A model generated the notes under the pieces. It had not been told where the DNA came from. It was given only the letters and a program-made list of their open reading frames with translations, and searched no databases. Shown piece by piece: positions 33,976-46,108 of a stretch of DNA of 64,000 nt (positions are counted from its first letter, which is position 1; each line of letters starts with the position of its first letter). Source of the DNA: Mantis religiosa (Eukaryota; Arthropoda; Insecta; Mantodea; Mantidae); assembly GCA_030765055.1 (NCBI GenBank), contig CM060955.1, forward strand, positions 94,882,245 to 94,946,244, written 5' to 3'. A program made the position numbers and the translations under genes.

Positions 33976-34200
33976 CTTAACTGTAGCAAGATGGGGAATA
34001 TTGCATCCTCCCAAAACATTTTGACATTCAGACTTCACCATAAATACATTTTGACAATTGAAAAAGTGTCTCAAAAGGAATTGTTAGAAAAAAAAAGTTC
34101 CTCTCTCTATCTGTATGTGTGTGTACGTGGTATGTATGTGTGTGTGTGTGTGTGTATGTGTGTGTGTGCCTATGTTAACAACATAACTCCATGACGATAA
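33976..34200. repeat. Short spacer with (TG)n
   Basis: GTGTGTGTGTATGTGTGTG at about 34113-34170. Otherwise unremarkable. Confidence 0.8.
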
Positions 34201-34343
34201 TGGAAATTAATTGTTTATGCACACACGCCGTGTGTAGGGCAAGGTTTAGAAAGAGACTGGAAAACTCAAATGCCATAGCAGAGATTTGAACCACGAATCT
34301 CTGGATCTCTCCGATTGGCATTGAATTTTTCAGTCTGACTCTA
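34201..34343. mobile_element. SINE-B short inverted composite
   Basis: An antisense piece (34201-34308; CACACGCCGTGTGTAGGG, GGGATTT-type block AGAGATTTGAACCACG) turns at CTCCGATTGG into a sense 3' end (GGCATTGAATTTTTCAGTCT). It forms a hairpin. No target duplication was found. Confidence 0.7.
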
Positions 34344-35188
34344 AGTCTGTTACATACAAAACCTGATATTTAATTCCCCACTTTCCAAGAATACAGTACG
34401 AAGATTTTACCTTCAAATCCTGCTTTACATAGAACACGTTCCAAAACTTTAGTTTCTCAAAGTTGGTTCTAACGATATTTATTAAGTACCCATGCCTATG
34501 CATCTTATCACAATAAAAATATCGAAGTCTATATGATTGGTATGATCACTAAGAGAGGCAAAATCTTAATGAGAACAAAAATGTAATCGTCTTGTAGCAT
34601 GCAATTTAAGTAACTTTTTGTGGCTTTAACTATTTCCGGGGCATTCTTTGTTATTATTCCAAATACTTCGTGCCCCTTTCAACTCTGTAAATTGTATTTT
34701 AGTTTTTATAATTTATAGCAGTATTATTTTTAAAATAACTGATGATTAGTTCATTTTTGAAAACACCCATTTAATTGGTCCCCCATCCCGATATTTTGTC
34801 ACCACTATAAGTTGCTTACATTAGCAGATTTTTTTTTCTTTCAATTTGAAGACTGTCAGGAGAGATCGAGGAAATCATTTCACAGAAATTTTGCACAAAT
34901 TTCCGTGAATGTCAGTGGGTTTTCCATCCTTGTGAGGAATATCTTAGTTTTATCTTAATTGTTATGTACAGCCAGGACTATTCTCGTTAAGGAAGCTGCC
35001 ACCGTTATTCTTTAAGACTAAGAAGCACTGAAAGTACGTTATTTTTAGCCAACAGTAACAGAATTACTTGTGATAACATCATGCCCTCAGTTCTTGGTAT
35101 TGCTAACCATAATTCTGTTTCCTTTCAACGTGTTTTTAAGATGTTACAGAACACCAAATAGGTGTTGTCAACGCTTTAACAACTTGTT
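34344..35188. other. No recognised feature
   Basis: AT-rich single-copy-looking sequence. Confidence 0.4.
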
Positions 35189-35199
35189 AAACTTTAATT

Positions 35200-35412
35200 G
35201 GCTGGCCCCGTAGCTCAGTCGGTAGAGTACCTGCCTGCCATGCTACGGGTCCCGAGTTCGATTACCGGCGGTGGAGGTGGAGATTTTTCTCCAGCCAAGA
35301 TAATTCCTCATCTTCCCCAGAATCTGGAAGTCTGGAAGTATGAATGAGAGTGAGAATGTGTGCCAATATGACCATTGGAATTAAAGGCGGAGTATAAATG
35401 GACCAATTAAAA
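35200..35412 (+). mobile_element. SINE-D, full-length
   Basis: 213 bp. The head is close to a real tRNA (GTAGCTCAGTCGGTAGAGTA A box; CCGAGTTCGATTACCGG B box), with GCC where a glycine anticodon would lie. The body contains GGAAGTATGAATGAGAGTGA. Flanks AAACTTTAATT (35189-35199) and AAACGTTAATT (35413-35423) form an 11-bp target duplication with one mismatch. It is a repeat rather than a functional tRNA gene. Confidence 0.8.
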
Positions 35413-35423
35413 AAACGTTAATT

Positions 35424-35764
35424 AGATTTTGCAGTGACATATTTAGAATGAATTGTATAGAGGTTTAAAAACCTGCACATGCAACACTGGGCAAGGCAGT
35501 GTGATGTTTATACTCTACGGTGCAGCATTTACAAAGTGGTGTGCAGTTCCCGTAAATCGTCTGTGCCCAATTTCCGCACAGAAGTATGCAGTTTCCGCTT
35601 ATCTGCTTTTGCAAGTGGAAACCGATTAACCTGTACAGGGGGAAGGGAGATACAGTTTTCGTGCTAACACTGCATGTGGCAAACACGCGACGGTAAACGC
35701 TACCCTATTATATCATACGTCGATCTTTGCTTGTTACTAGGGAACATATTCTTACAATATTGGC
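35424..35764. other. No recognised feature
   Basis: No motif recognised. The small frames here are unsupported. Confidence 0.4.
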
Positions 35765-35930
35765 CCGGATGAATTATTTTGTAAGGATTTTTCCAGGGTT
35801 TTCCTTATTCTGGAAGGTGAATGTGAGGTAATTCTAAGCTCTACGGGCCCTGGGCTCATTGGAGTATCATTTCAACAATTTCATTCATCAACTTTATGAC
35901 TTACTAACATTTAAGAGTAAAGAAATATAT
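35765..35930 (+). mobile_element. SINE-A fragment, 5' truncated
   Basis: Keeps TTTTTCCAGGGTTTTCCTTA, TCTAAGCTCTACGGGCCC and TTTCATTCATC. The tRNA-like head is absent. Confidence 0.7.
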
Positions 35931-36966
35931 AAAAGCTAGTTTTTCTATCCACTTTTAACGAAATAGTTTCACGATAACCTTAAACATATGCGGGGGGGGG
36001 GGGAGACACAGGCGGTTACCGCCTCTAAAAGCAACCGTGAATTTCTCTACGGCAATTAGCAACTTACAAGCGTTCCGTTACATTATCTCTCTCGTTCTTC
36101 CCTCTTGTTTGTTTACAATAAGGTCCTTCTAATTAAAGACAGATTATACACACTTGTGTTAGGCACAAGGGGAATACAGCAGTATAAAAATATGCTCAAA
36201 TTACTAAAAAGCGGGAGCTAATTGCTATTCATACATTTCTCAAAACATCGTGGTAGACAATTTAGCACTTCAAAAATGTATAAAGTATTATTGAAACACC
36301 TCAAAGTGGTTAGTGTATCATGAACAAAAGTCAACTTACATAAAGAATGACTTTACCCGCTATTTTTACTTTCCCCATATAGTAAATAAAGAAAGTATTG
36401 TATTCCATCCAAAACTCGAAGCAAAAACTTCATTCGAAATTAACCTTTAAATTAAAGCATAAAGCTTTCTATAAAAAGTTCTGCATGGTTATACAATACC
36501 AAATTTGGTATTTAAAGGGATGCTGCACAAAGATTTTATAAAAAGTATTCCATCCTCAACAACACTTTACTTTGTATATTTTTGGAAAGTTTTGATTTTT
36601 CAAAAATAGCCTTAACAGTTTTGATTGAAATACGTGTGTTCACACATATAGTGGATATATTGCATTTTTTAAGAATAGCATCTGAACTAGTTTTCATTCC
36701 GAATGAGTTTTGCATATCTGTAAACCATAAGAGAATTCCATTTCATAAAAATATGGAGATCTCGTTAAAACAATCAATTGATGTCAAATAAGCTAGTTCT
36801 TTTTTGAGAGAGAGAGAGGGAGAGAGAGAGAGAGAAAGATCGATAGCAAAGAGCATGAAATTTTGAAGCCATCACGTACCACAAATTTCTTAAAAATCTG
36901 AGAATCGCCTTAGCTACAGCATTGTACAATGGGGTGTGTAAATGTGAACTGAAGTTTACATGGATT
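35931..36966. other. No gene; G run and GA run
   Basis: Contains an 11-base G run at 35993-36003 and an imperfect GA array at 36806-36836. The rest is AT-rich and unrecognised. Confidence 0.5.
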
Positions 36967-37437
36967 GAATGAGTAGAGCCAGACTGCAAATTTCAATGCC
37001 ATAGCCGGGATTTGAACCACGGATCTCCCGCTCTCCAAGCGGTTGCTCTAAACCACTGAGCTACTATGACCAACGTGCCGATAACACATTAAATTCTCCA
37101 ACTAACTCATGTTTACCGGTAGACCTCTAGAGGTTCTCATATGCTATGAGACACGCACCTTTATGTGGCGACTTACTATGCTGTAAGTACTTAAGTCTCA
37201 GGCTTCATAGTTAAACCACCATGTCTTTAGGTAAATTGATGGAAATAATAATTTTTTCCACACTAGCCCTGTGTAGGCTTAGGTTTGAATGAGTAGAGCC
37301 AGACTAAAAAATTCAATGTCATAACCGGGAGTTCAAACACGGATCTCCCGCTCTCCGTTCGGTTGCTCTAATCAACTGAGCTACTGTAGTCAACATGCCG
37401 ACGTGACATTAAATTCTCCAACTGACTCGTTTCCCGG
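36967..37437 (-). mobile_element. SINE-B head-to-tail antisense dimer
   Basis: Two antisense units joined directly (36967-37240 and 37241-37437), the first complete at its leader end (TTAGGTAAATTGATGG junction). Flanks TTACATGGATT (36956-36966) and TTATATAGATT (37438-37448) may be an aged target duplication. Unlike most loci, both units point the same way. Confidence 0.75.
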
Positions 37438-37900
37438 TTATATAGATTAACAAGAACTATCTGGAATAATAAGCTTTTGTTAGAATAGCAGTAGAGGAGC
37501 GAGTAGAGAAAGTAATGTAAATGTAAAATATCAGAACAGTTTTTTGCTTATTATAAAGCAGCTACAGCTACAACGGAAAAATTTACATATCACGAAATAA
37601 AAAATTATTTTTAACACTAATCTGCTGTTGCGTAACAATTAATTAAATGTCACTCTGAGAAAAACAAAAACAAAAGCATGCTCTTAGAACTATTTTGAAG
37701 CGCAATTGTCATTGGTTGAAATTCAACATTACATTTCGTTTATCGAAGGCGGAGTGACGTTATAGGAAAGAAAAGGACTTATCGGAATCATTTTTGCTAA
37801 TAATTTGTCATAATTACAGTAGTGCCACAAGCTCTCCTGGTTTTAATGGTAAATTAACTGCGAAAGTCAATGATAATGTATGAGAATATTACAAGTAGAT
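37438..37900. other. No recognised feature
   Basis: AT-rich, nothing identified. Confidence 0.4.
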
Positions 37901-37904
37901 GAAC

Positions 37905-38065
37905 ATAGGTGGTAGCCTAGATGGAAAGTTCTGTGGTCCGCATTTGGGAGGCCATGGATTCGATTCGTATGGTTTTTTCAGTCCACATTATTGACAAATG
38001 TCGAAAAATTATTCTAAACTGGTACACTTCCTTCACAAAATTCCATTGACAAATATTGCATGTAT
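37905..38065 (+). repeat. Possible further tRNA-derived SINE
   Basis: GGTAGCCTAGATGG and ATGGATTCGATTCGTA have A- and B-box spacing, but this is the only copy in the window and no duplication is seen. A reverse-strand B-box-like GATCCCACGTTCGATTACC lies near 38250. Confidence 0.3.
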
Positions 38066-38342
38066 CTTAAGTGCACCACCTTTGGAGCCGCATAGAGGGT
38101 AGTTAACGTTACGGTTCTTTGTCGCTACACGCTGTTCTGTAGGTTTCCTGGACGTTGGTTTTATTTATTTGTATTACTAGATACAAACGCATCATATTCA
38201 TACTTGCAACTTTGCGAAGGATGAGGAATGACACCACCTCGCCCCAGGTGGTAATCGAACGTGGGATCTATTAACGGAAGCCCATATTGAGGAATTCAGC
38301 TTCGATATAAAACAACTTTAAGAATCTAGAAGATGGATGCAG

Positions 38343-39847
38343 AATGGATGGATGGATGGATGGATGGATGATGATGATGATCATGATGATGATGATGATA
38401 ATGATGATGATATGTATAAGGGCATTCAGGTGCTGAGGTTATCAGCGCCCTTTAAAAAATTAGTCATGGCAAAAGCCAGATATAAATTGCTCTAAAACTG
38501 TACACAAGTGTAAATAAACTTACAAAAATACATGTACATAACAACAACAAATAATAATTAGAAAAATAAAATAAAATAAATATAAATGCAAACTACAAAA
38601 AGTGCTCTTCGCTAAATTCTAAAATCTAACCTAGAAAAGAACTTAAAAACCTTCTCCACTACTTTCTTATCATCCGCTAGCATTTCTGCAAAGCTGGCCA
38701 GCAGCTGCAGAGACGTCCTAAGGTGTGCTAGGTAAAAACACTCTAGCAGCACGTATCGGACAGATAACGCTTCGTTGCAAAACGGACACAGTGGAGCAGA
38801 CTCCTTTCTAAATAGAAAACTATGAGTAAAAAAGCAGTGCCCAATGCGTAACTGAGCCAAACTCACCTCCTCACGACGAGATGAACGACAGGAGGTTACC
38901 GAGGGAATCGGAAGTTCTTTCACAGATCTAAGTTTATTATTGTGGAGAGCGGACTACTCTTCCTGCCAGCAGGTTTGCACAGCATTAAAGTCCTAAAATC
39001 TTCCGATGTCACAGATGTTACTCGAACCCTGGGCTTCATGGCTGCTGAATCCGCCATTTCACTCCCCCGCAAGCCTACGTGACCAGGGATCCATGCCCAC
39101 ACCACGCTAACGTCGGAAGCGTGTAAAACGTGGAGGGCATCCCGGATACGCTGCACAATAGGGTGGTAGTTGTACAGCTGCCGTAGGTTTTGAAGTGCAC
39201 TGAGGGAATCACTCAGGATTAAGCAGTCCCCCAACTTTCGTCGACGTACGTGTAAAATGGCCCGGTATATTGCATAAAGCTCTGTAGTAAAAATGGAAGT
39301 GCTAATGTGGAATCCGAATGTATACGGTTTGGTTCCACACACGTAAGCACAACCAACACCACTTGAGCTCTTGGAGCCATCAGTATAAATTATAAAATGG
39401 TCCTCATATGGCGATAAAAATTATAAAAAAACATGTGCGGATACTAGACATAGACATGGTAGTTTGATCGTTTTTGGTCATACCCAGATCTACGTGGGAC
39501 GCTCTGCACAACCAAGGAGGGTATGTCCTCTCCCCCTTAGGATACATCTTGGGCATTTGAGTATCAAGCTGTCTAAGGAGCTCCCGGAATCGAAAACCAG
39601 GTGGCTTTGGTTTGAGAGAAGTGTTTCTATAACGCGCGTCCATTAAGGTGTTAAAGAACGGCGTAAACATTGGATATGTCGGCATGCAATTAAGTCCACA
39701 GCCATAATTTGCTAGTAACATGTTGCGTCTGTACTGCAGAGGAGGTTCTGTAGATTCAGCATACAGGCTTATAACACGCCTCGTTGGAAATGCCCCAACT
39801 GCTATACGTATGCCACAATTATGGGCTGTGTCTAATCTCTTCAGCAC
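38343..39847 (-). mobile_element. I-type LINE, 5' truncated, with RNase H
   Basis: Reverse-strand coding in order: end of reverse transcriptase (LKRLDTAHNCGIRIAVGAF, 39850-39480), a frameshift, then RNase H (TDGS region near 39390, ELYAIYRAI, LSDSLSAL, WIPGHVGLRGSEMADSA), then a C-terminal Cys/His block (LRIGHCFFTHSFL; LCPFCNEA). The 3' UTR contains GGGCGCTGATAACCTCAGCA and ends in ATC/ATCC repeats (38343-38412). Perfect 12-bp direct repeats AGATGGATGCAG border it (38331-38342 and 39848-39859). The RNase H order places it in the I/R1/LOA group. Confidence 0.9.
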
Positions 39848-40104
39848 AGATGGATGCAGGACATTGCATATGCCTGAACTATTCTAACATTAAGAATGAC
39901 ATGCAATTCTTAAGAACATGCAACAGTGAGAAAAGTTTCCTCCGATAACGCACATGACGTCAGTTTCCCGCCAAGTAAAACAACATTCATGTTTCCTCTT
40001 TAAGGGGAACTTCCTTGAATTGTTTAATGACTTGGGTATATTTATGCAGTGTTTCACATGTTTCCTATAACGTATAGTTTTCCCGGAATAGTAAAATGGT
40101 TGAT

Positions 40105-40265
40105 AGCATAGAATTGGTTGTCTTCGTAGCTGGCAGGGTCCAGGGTTCGGTTCTGGGATACAGGTGGGGATTTTTCTAGGCAAGATTACTCCCTATCCTC
40201 TTCAGAGTTTAGAAATATAAATGTGTGTATGTTTTAATGTATAAAACTAAAAGAAATCCAATGAG
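40105..40265 (+). mobile_element. SINE-D copy, diverged
   Basis: CTTCGTAGCTGGCAGGGTCC with B-box-like CAGGGTTCGGTTCTGG, then GTGGGGATTTTTCTAGGCAA as in the copy at 35.2 kb. Confidence 0.6.
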
Positions 40266-40708
40266 AATGATGTACGAGGTAATTCTATTGCCTAAGCCAA
40301 TAAGTTCTAAAGGTGGGGTTTACAGTGGGTTTACAGTTATTTTGAATCCTCATTACTTGATTTTTGATTGTGGCACGTACCTTAAGAGCATTATATATCG
40401 GTTTTATGCTCAAGTCAATCTCATGGACCTTTACCATTTGTGGGTTTGTAGGGTTTTCCTTGTACCCCCAAATTTTTTTCTTTAAGACTGAATCTGTACA
40501 CTAGGTTATAATTGTAAAGCGAATAAGTGCAATCTCAAATAAAATATATAGTCAACATTTCACAAGTTTATATAAGTCTATACCGGCGCCGTCCTTAGTT
40601 TATGGGAAGATGTAAACAAAACACGTGTTCCTGTGTGACAATACTAGCTGTTCAGCCTTGTAGCTCTATGCGGATGAAAAATATAGTTCGCATAAATTTT
40701 TAAAGACT
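40266..40708. other. No recognised feature
   Basis: Nothing identified beyond a short chance frame. Confidence 0.4.
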
Positions 40709-40712
40709 TTAA

Positions 40713-41413
40713 GGCAAGGCTACACTGAAAATTCGCCGAAAATGTTGAACATCATAGAATTTTTTTTGGTGCTTTTGGTAGCTTTGGGTGTGTAGTAATA
40801 GATGGTGTGATATTTTTATCATGCACCATTTTAGGCCATCACGTGACAATTTAAAGGGATCTTTAAAATTTGTTAAAAGTAACTTTAAAATTAATTTTCT
40901 GAGAAACATTTCCCTAACACTTTTCAGTATACAAAATGCCTCACGCGTCAAAGTTTTTAATTTAACTTGGTGAAACTTACAGGATGGGTCCATAATATGT
41001 AAATAAGAAAATTCACACTCCCCTTTTTTGTTACTGCTCATGTTTTGAAAGTTACATGGTGTTAAGGAATAAAAACGTTAACATTTTCAACATTTTGAGA
41101 GCTAACACATGGAAAATATATTAGAACAAAAGCTACAAGAATATTCCAAAAAGATAAGAATGCGGGTCTTTTAAAATTGCTCTGTACTAGCCGAAAACAA
41201 AAATTCAATTTAAAAGCTCAAATTTTTTGACGCGCAGAACATTTTATATAGCAAGTAATTTTTACAATATTTTGACAAAAAATAATTAATAATTAATTAA
41301 CTATTCATGAAAATTTGCATGCAAGTTTAAAATGATAATATAATTATGTGACTACATTTTCATAATGATAGGAATATTATTATAGAAGTTGGAATTTTCA
41401 GTGTAGCCTTGCC
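40713..41413 (+). mobile_element. Non-autonomous TTAA-flanked DNA transposon (copy 2), intact ends
   Basis: 701 bp between TTAA at 40709-40712 and 41414-41417. The inverted termini (GGCAAGGCTACACTGAAAAT and its complement) extend about 22 bp. The interior is AT-rich with a palindromic tendency and no coding capacity. It is the uninterrupted counterpart of 1114-2066. Probably moved by a piggyBac-type transposase supplied elsewhere (inference from TTAA). Confidence 0.85.
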
Positions 41414-41417
41414 TTAA

Positions 41418-42855
41418 ATCTAATGCAAAACAACTTCACAGTGTTATTACAAATGGAACAGTCAAATAGTAATTAATTAGTATTTTATTTGGTATACATA
41501 TGTCAAGAGTAATTTGTATGCAATAGTGCACACTTCGCTTGCGCAGTTTGAAAGCAGAAGGAACTGGGAGATCACTTATACAACATGGCTGCTTCCGTGC
41601 AATATGTAAACTTTACAGTGAGAAACCGTCAGAAATTGGTGAAAAACAAATTAAATCGAATGTGTTTTGCAACTTGTGTGAACAATACCCACTTTTAGCA
41701 AAGGAAGACATAAGTTTGTCAGCAGAATATACCGTGCGGCAAACCCGCATACCAGTGTTAAGTTGATTGTGTTCTAATTGGCTCTATGAGTTCTCTTATC
41801 CTCAGGTGAATGGTTCTAAGAAATGGATTTTGGTGGTTGTTTGCTACTCAGTCGTATTAATAACACTTTGTTTGTTGCAGAATTGTTTGATTTAATTCGT
41901 ACTAAGTTTGCTTATCGACTTGGATCGGTGACCACCTGTTAGTAAAATTCCTAACATAAATTCAATTTTACTTGAAAACCTGGATTACTTGTTTAAAATT
42001 ACTTCCACGCTGTTTCTATTTCTTCTTTATACGGCGACTCTTTGCTCCAATAAACTACTAATGCTGCTTCCACTTACGCTGGTTGCGCTAATCTTAACTA
42101 CCCTACATTTCAGACTTGTAAATCTTCGCTTCTCTTCTTAACGCGCATGGACACGTCCTTCCTGTCGTAGTATCACCTTTTTAAGTAAACTTTTCTTGCT
42201 TCAAGATTCAGTTCGAACCTTATTCTGACCCCGTCTCTAACTTTATCACATGACCAAACTAGCTCACCCTTCTCAAATGTTACATTATTATTGGTTTCTC
42301 ATTTATTTTGAGTTTTCGCATTGGTTTGCAAAACTCATCTAACTCATTGACGTTCAGCCCACCCTGAGTTGGGGAACGCCTACCCTGAGTTGTTTGTAAC
42401 GGTATACATCGTTATCAAATCAGTGAAGTAAATCTCTTTAGCGTTCATGCTTAACTGCATTTTGAAACCCTTTCTTGTCCCAACATATTCCTGGCTGGAA
42501 ACATTCTATAGTTCTCAGACACTGAACTTTTTATAGCACAAAGAAGGAAACGGTCCTTCGTTCTTGTCTCTCCGACGTGTACAGATTTTTACAAGAATAT
42601 TTTCTCTTTCTTGCATGAATGCTTGTATATATATTAAATTATATTCTTCCCTTCTTATTCCTTAAGTCAATCGCTATTTTAATCATTACTCTATCCATTC
42701 TAATTTCATATTATTATAACAAGATTTTTATATTAGTTTAGCAAAGCATTTTTATTCATTTATCTTCTTTTTTAACTATATGATTTCGATTTATTCGCCG
42801 CCTCCTAATCACTGCCCGATATTGCGGTAACAACCGGTGTTTCAGCGCCAAGTAT
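41418..42855. other. No recognised feature
   Basis: AT-rich. The imperfect doublet CACCCTGAGTTGGGGAACG / TACCCTGAGTTG at 42360-42390 is the only local repeat seen. Confidence 0.4.
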
Positions 42856-42859
42856 TAAT

Positions 42860-43230
42860 GCCTTTCGAAGTGAGGTTGTGAAATTCCAGGAAGACATCCA
42901 AAAAGAAAGAAACCAGTTGTGGAAAGTGAATGTGATGAATTTGTTAAAAGTGCTATTTGTCGCTAAGTTCATAGCTGCTTTGAAAGATACAAGTCACCAC
43001 AATTACAAAAGTGCTTCAAGCAGTAAACAATGATTCCGATTAGCACATATTTAGGAAAATAATCTTCCATGCCATTCTTAATGACGTAGGTTTTGAATTT
43101 ATGAACAGAAACAGAAAAAAAATGTAATCGTTGAGCGTGAAGGTATATTGTTGTTGCGAAGGAATTATCAAAGGAAAATTTGGAAGTGGAAGTCGTTCAA
43201 GAAATTCGTCCGTAGTAAGATTACAATTAG
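42860..43230 (+). pseudogene. IS630-type transposase N-terminal relic
   Basis: Across shifting frames: GRHPKRKKPVVESECDEF, VKSAICR-VHSCFERY, then FHAILNDVGFEFMNRNRKK and VIEREGILLLRRNY. This succession is the N-terminal part of a transposase group whose C-terminus is the PYHC-NPIE block at 16.2 kb. There are at least two frameshifts and a stop, and no catalytic residues remain. Confidence 0.5.
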
Positions 43231-43733
43231 GTACGTAATTTTCTTCAGTTGCATGCCAGTAGAACTTTCAAGTCATTGCTAAAGTGACCACACACAGTTG
43301 TATAGCACTGTTATTCCGCAGAAAGTCCCGTGCCTTAATTTTTATTTATAAATGAGGTGAGTTTATATGATGAAATAAAATATTTGAATAATTGTTGGAA
43401 GCATTCATTCACCTTTGAACGTACAAAAGGAAAACTATATTACACAGTAGACACATCTAAGCATTTAATATTAACGTAAATATGCCACCGCATAAGCTGC
43501 TCAAACAATGAACTTTGGATTGAAGTTCGCTGACAGTGCACATGTGGGAATAAAATAGCGCGAATATTCCCTCCAATCGCAGTCGACGGTGGAGTAATAC
43601 CTTTACCCGCTTTGTTTACATCTTCCCATAAGCTAAGGACTGAGCCGGTATAGGTGCTATCCCTACAGACGTGCACGCTCATTTGTCTCTCCTTGTCACT
43701 TAGGTAAATGCTGGAGTGCTTACTTTCATATTA
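43231..43733. other. No recognised feature
   Basis: Nothing identified. Confidence 0.4.
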
Positions 43734-43735
43734 TA

Positions 43736-44993
43736 CGAGAGCTGTTCAATAAAGAATGACCACAATTTTTTTGACAATGTACCTTTACTCATCCTCATAA
43801 TTTTTATGATCCTTCTCAAAATAGTCTCCCCTGAATGCGATGCACATGTCCCAGCGTTTCTGCCAGTCTTCAAAGACATGCTGAAAACCATTTTTTGAGA
43901 GATCCTTCAAAATCGCCTCCGCAGCCTTCACCACTGTTTATGATGATGGATAATGCCTCCCACGAAGGCGTTTCTTCAAGTTAGGGGATAGAAAAAAGTC
44001 ACATGGGGCTAAATCCGGACTAGAGGGAGGGTGAGGGATGCACTTCAGGTTGATTTTTGCAAGATATTCAGCAACATCTTTGGCAACATGCAGCCACGCA
44101 TTATCGTGGTGCAACATCCAGCCTGCTTCAAGGAAATGTGATCATTTGTGCCGGATATGGACTTGGAATGTTTTCAGGATATCTCTGTAGTATTGTGCAG
44201 TTAATGATGTGTGTACAGGTACAAGATGCTGATAAACCATTCCATGAATATCAAAGAATGAGATGACCATAACTTTTCCAGCAGAAGCAACCACGTTTGC
44301 TTTTTGGGGGGTTGGTGATGAAGGACATTTCCACACTGAGCTTTGCTGTTTGCCCTCAGGATCAAAATGATTTAGCCAAGTTTCATCAGCAGTGATTACG
44401 TTTGAAAGAAACTCCGGATCTTCCTCCAACATCAACTTTAACTGCATGCAGATCTTTTGTTCGGTAATCAACAGTCTTGGAAGCCATCGCACACAAACAC
44501 GTCTCATGTGTAATGTTTCTGTCACCAACGTGTGGTGGCACCCAATAAAATGTTCAGTATTTCAGAAGGTGATCTTCAGATAATTCGTCGATCCTCTCTC
44601 ACAATGGCAGCAGCAGTGTTGATGTTTTCTTCTATAAGAGACTGAAGCACCGGGTCCACCTTCCTTTGAAATTGATTGTCTCCCATCTTTAAGCATTTTA
44701 AACCACCTTCGAGCTGTGGTATAGGGAAAAACAGACTGTCCATAGGCCTCAACTGAAGATTTGTTGAGACGAAAGCAGAATTTCAAAGCCACATATTGTT
44801 CCTCGCATGTTACCTCCATTGTAGCGGTAGGCGATACTGAAAATGTCTGAACTTGCCGGTTGTCACTGGCAGAAACCAGGAGTCCACCGATGAAACTACT
44901 ACGGCGTGTTTGTTTCACATTAAGCTAACAGAATATAATAAGATTGAGTTTTTGTGCGAAAAATTATGATCATTCTTTATTGAACAGCCCTAG
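43736..44993 (-). mobile_element. Mariner (family M1) copy 3
   Basis: 1258 bp with TA-flanked inverted ends (CGAGAGCTGTTCAATAAAGA; TTATTGAACAGCCCTAG). The reverse-strand transposase spans ATG at 44819 to TAA at 43785, about 345 codons, the usual mariner length. Visible parts: LKFCFRLNKSSVEAYGQS, then VITADETWLNHFDPEGK (first catalytic Asp), then VVASAGKVMVISFFDIHGM. Frameshifts and stops divide it into at least three frames, so it is inactive. It supplies the empty site for the LTR in copy 2. Confidence 0.9.
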
Positions 44994-44995
44994 TA

Positions 44996-46012
44996 ATTTC
45001 CTTTCCACCATTATCTTCATTCTGTCTGCTTATCATCATTCCTGTGTAATTTCGGGCTCGAGGTGCGGACAGGTGACACAGATGATTGTGCATTGTTGTT
45101 CTCGGCACTGTGTGATCGTTATCTTCATGTGGTGGGACGTTTGTCGACACCCGACTAGGACTATTGATGACTCTGCAGTCGGACTTGCGACGGGAAGGAC
45201 TGTCAGCAGTTGTTAAACTTCCACATGGTTCCCTTACTTCATCCATTCCTCCTACAGTAGATCTCTGTATAGAGTGCAGTGCGTGAGATGTCGCACTGAT
45301 TGTGTACCCTTTACACGTTTATGTAAGACTTGTTGGCTTAACCGATGTTGCACGGATGACATTTCGGCAATAACGATTGTATTACATTTATGTTTTAAAC
45401 TAATTACTGTAGTGCCATCTAGAGGAAATCTTTGCTTAATCCTCTCCTTTATTTCCAATAAGCACAAGCCATTCTGCTGATGGCAACATTAAAATCCGTG
45501 AAAACAAGTACTAAATATCGGCGCACGTTGTACGTCTGAATTCCTTAACCGTACACACTCTTCCGGGAATTAATTACAGTCCGTAGACATCTTTGATTAT
45601 AAAACAATTTTCGGAATTACAGAGTTAATTTTAGATAATCACAGTAGTTGAGTTCCAAACTTGTACCTCCTCTTTGTCCAGGTAATTGTTTAATAACAAA
45701 CTTAACTGTTTTCATAATACAGAAACTACTCATCAGTACAACCAAAAACTGTAAAGTATCAATAATGAAATTAAACAAGACAAACTGTAACTATTGAGAG
45801 TAATTTTACTTGCTTTATTGCTTCACCAACACTAGTAATTAAACTGATGGCAACACAAGAGAAAATACAACAAAAGATTTATGCAAAAGTTATCACAAGA
45901 TTCGCATACTAACATATAAGCAGATAAGACTGTTTTTATTATACTGTTCTCCATTTTGTTCTCAGTCACCGAATAATAAACAATAACAGAAGGTTTTACT
46001 GTATTTTTACGC

Positions 46013-46045
<33 letters not shown>

Positions 46046-46105
46046 TGGAGTAACAGCAATTGTTCTGTAAAATTATTCTCAAATTAGAACTATCCTTTTA
46101 GTTAA
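44996..46105. other. No gene; long T run
   Basis: A 30-base T run at 46015-46044 could be the tail of a reverse-strand retroposed copy, but I could not identify one. Otherwise unrecognised. Confidence 0.4.
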
Positions 46106-46108
46106 TAG

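Noticed and set aside
35205..35275. A plausible tRNA gene with a GCC anticodon
   Set aside because: It is the head of a 213-bp SINE with its own target duplication, and its body recurs at 7.65 and 40.1 kb. The same reasoning removes the tRNA-like blocks of SINE-A, B, C and E.
36806..36836. The GA run at 36.8 kb as the tail of the SINE-A at 35.8 kb
   Set aside because: They are almost 900 bp apart with unrelated sequence between.
38341..38412. ATGG/ATG repeats as a stand-alone microsatellite or CRISPR-like array
   Set aside because: It is the 3' tail of the I-type LINE, inside its target duplication. No spacer structure exists here or elsewhere in the window.
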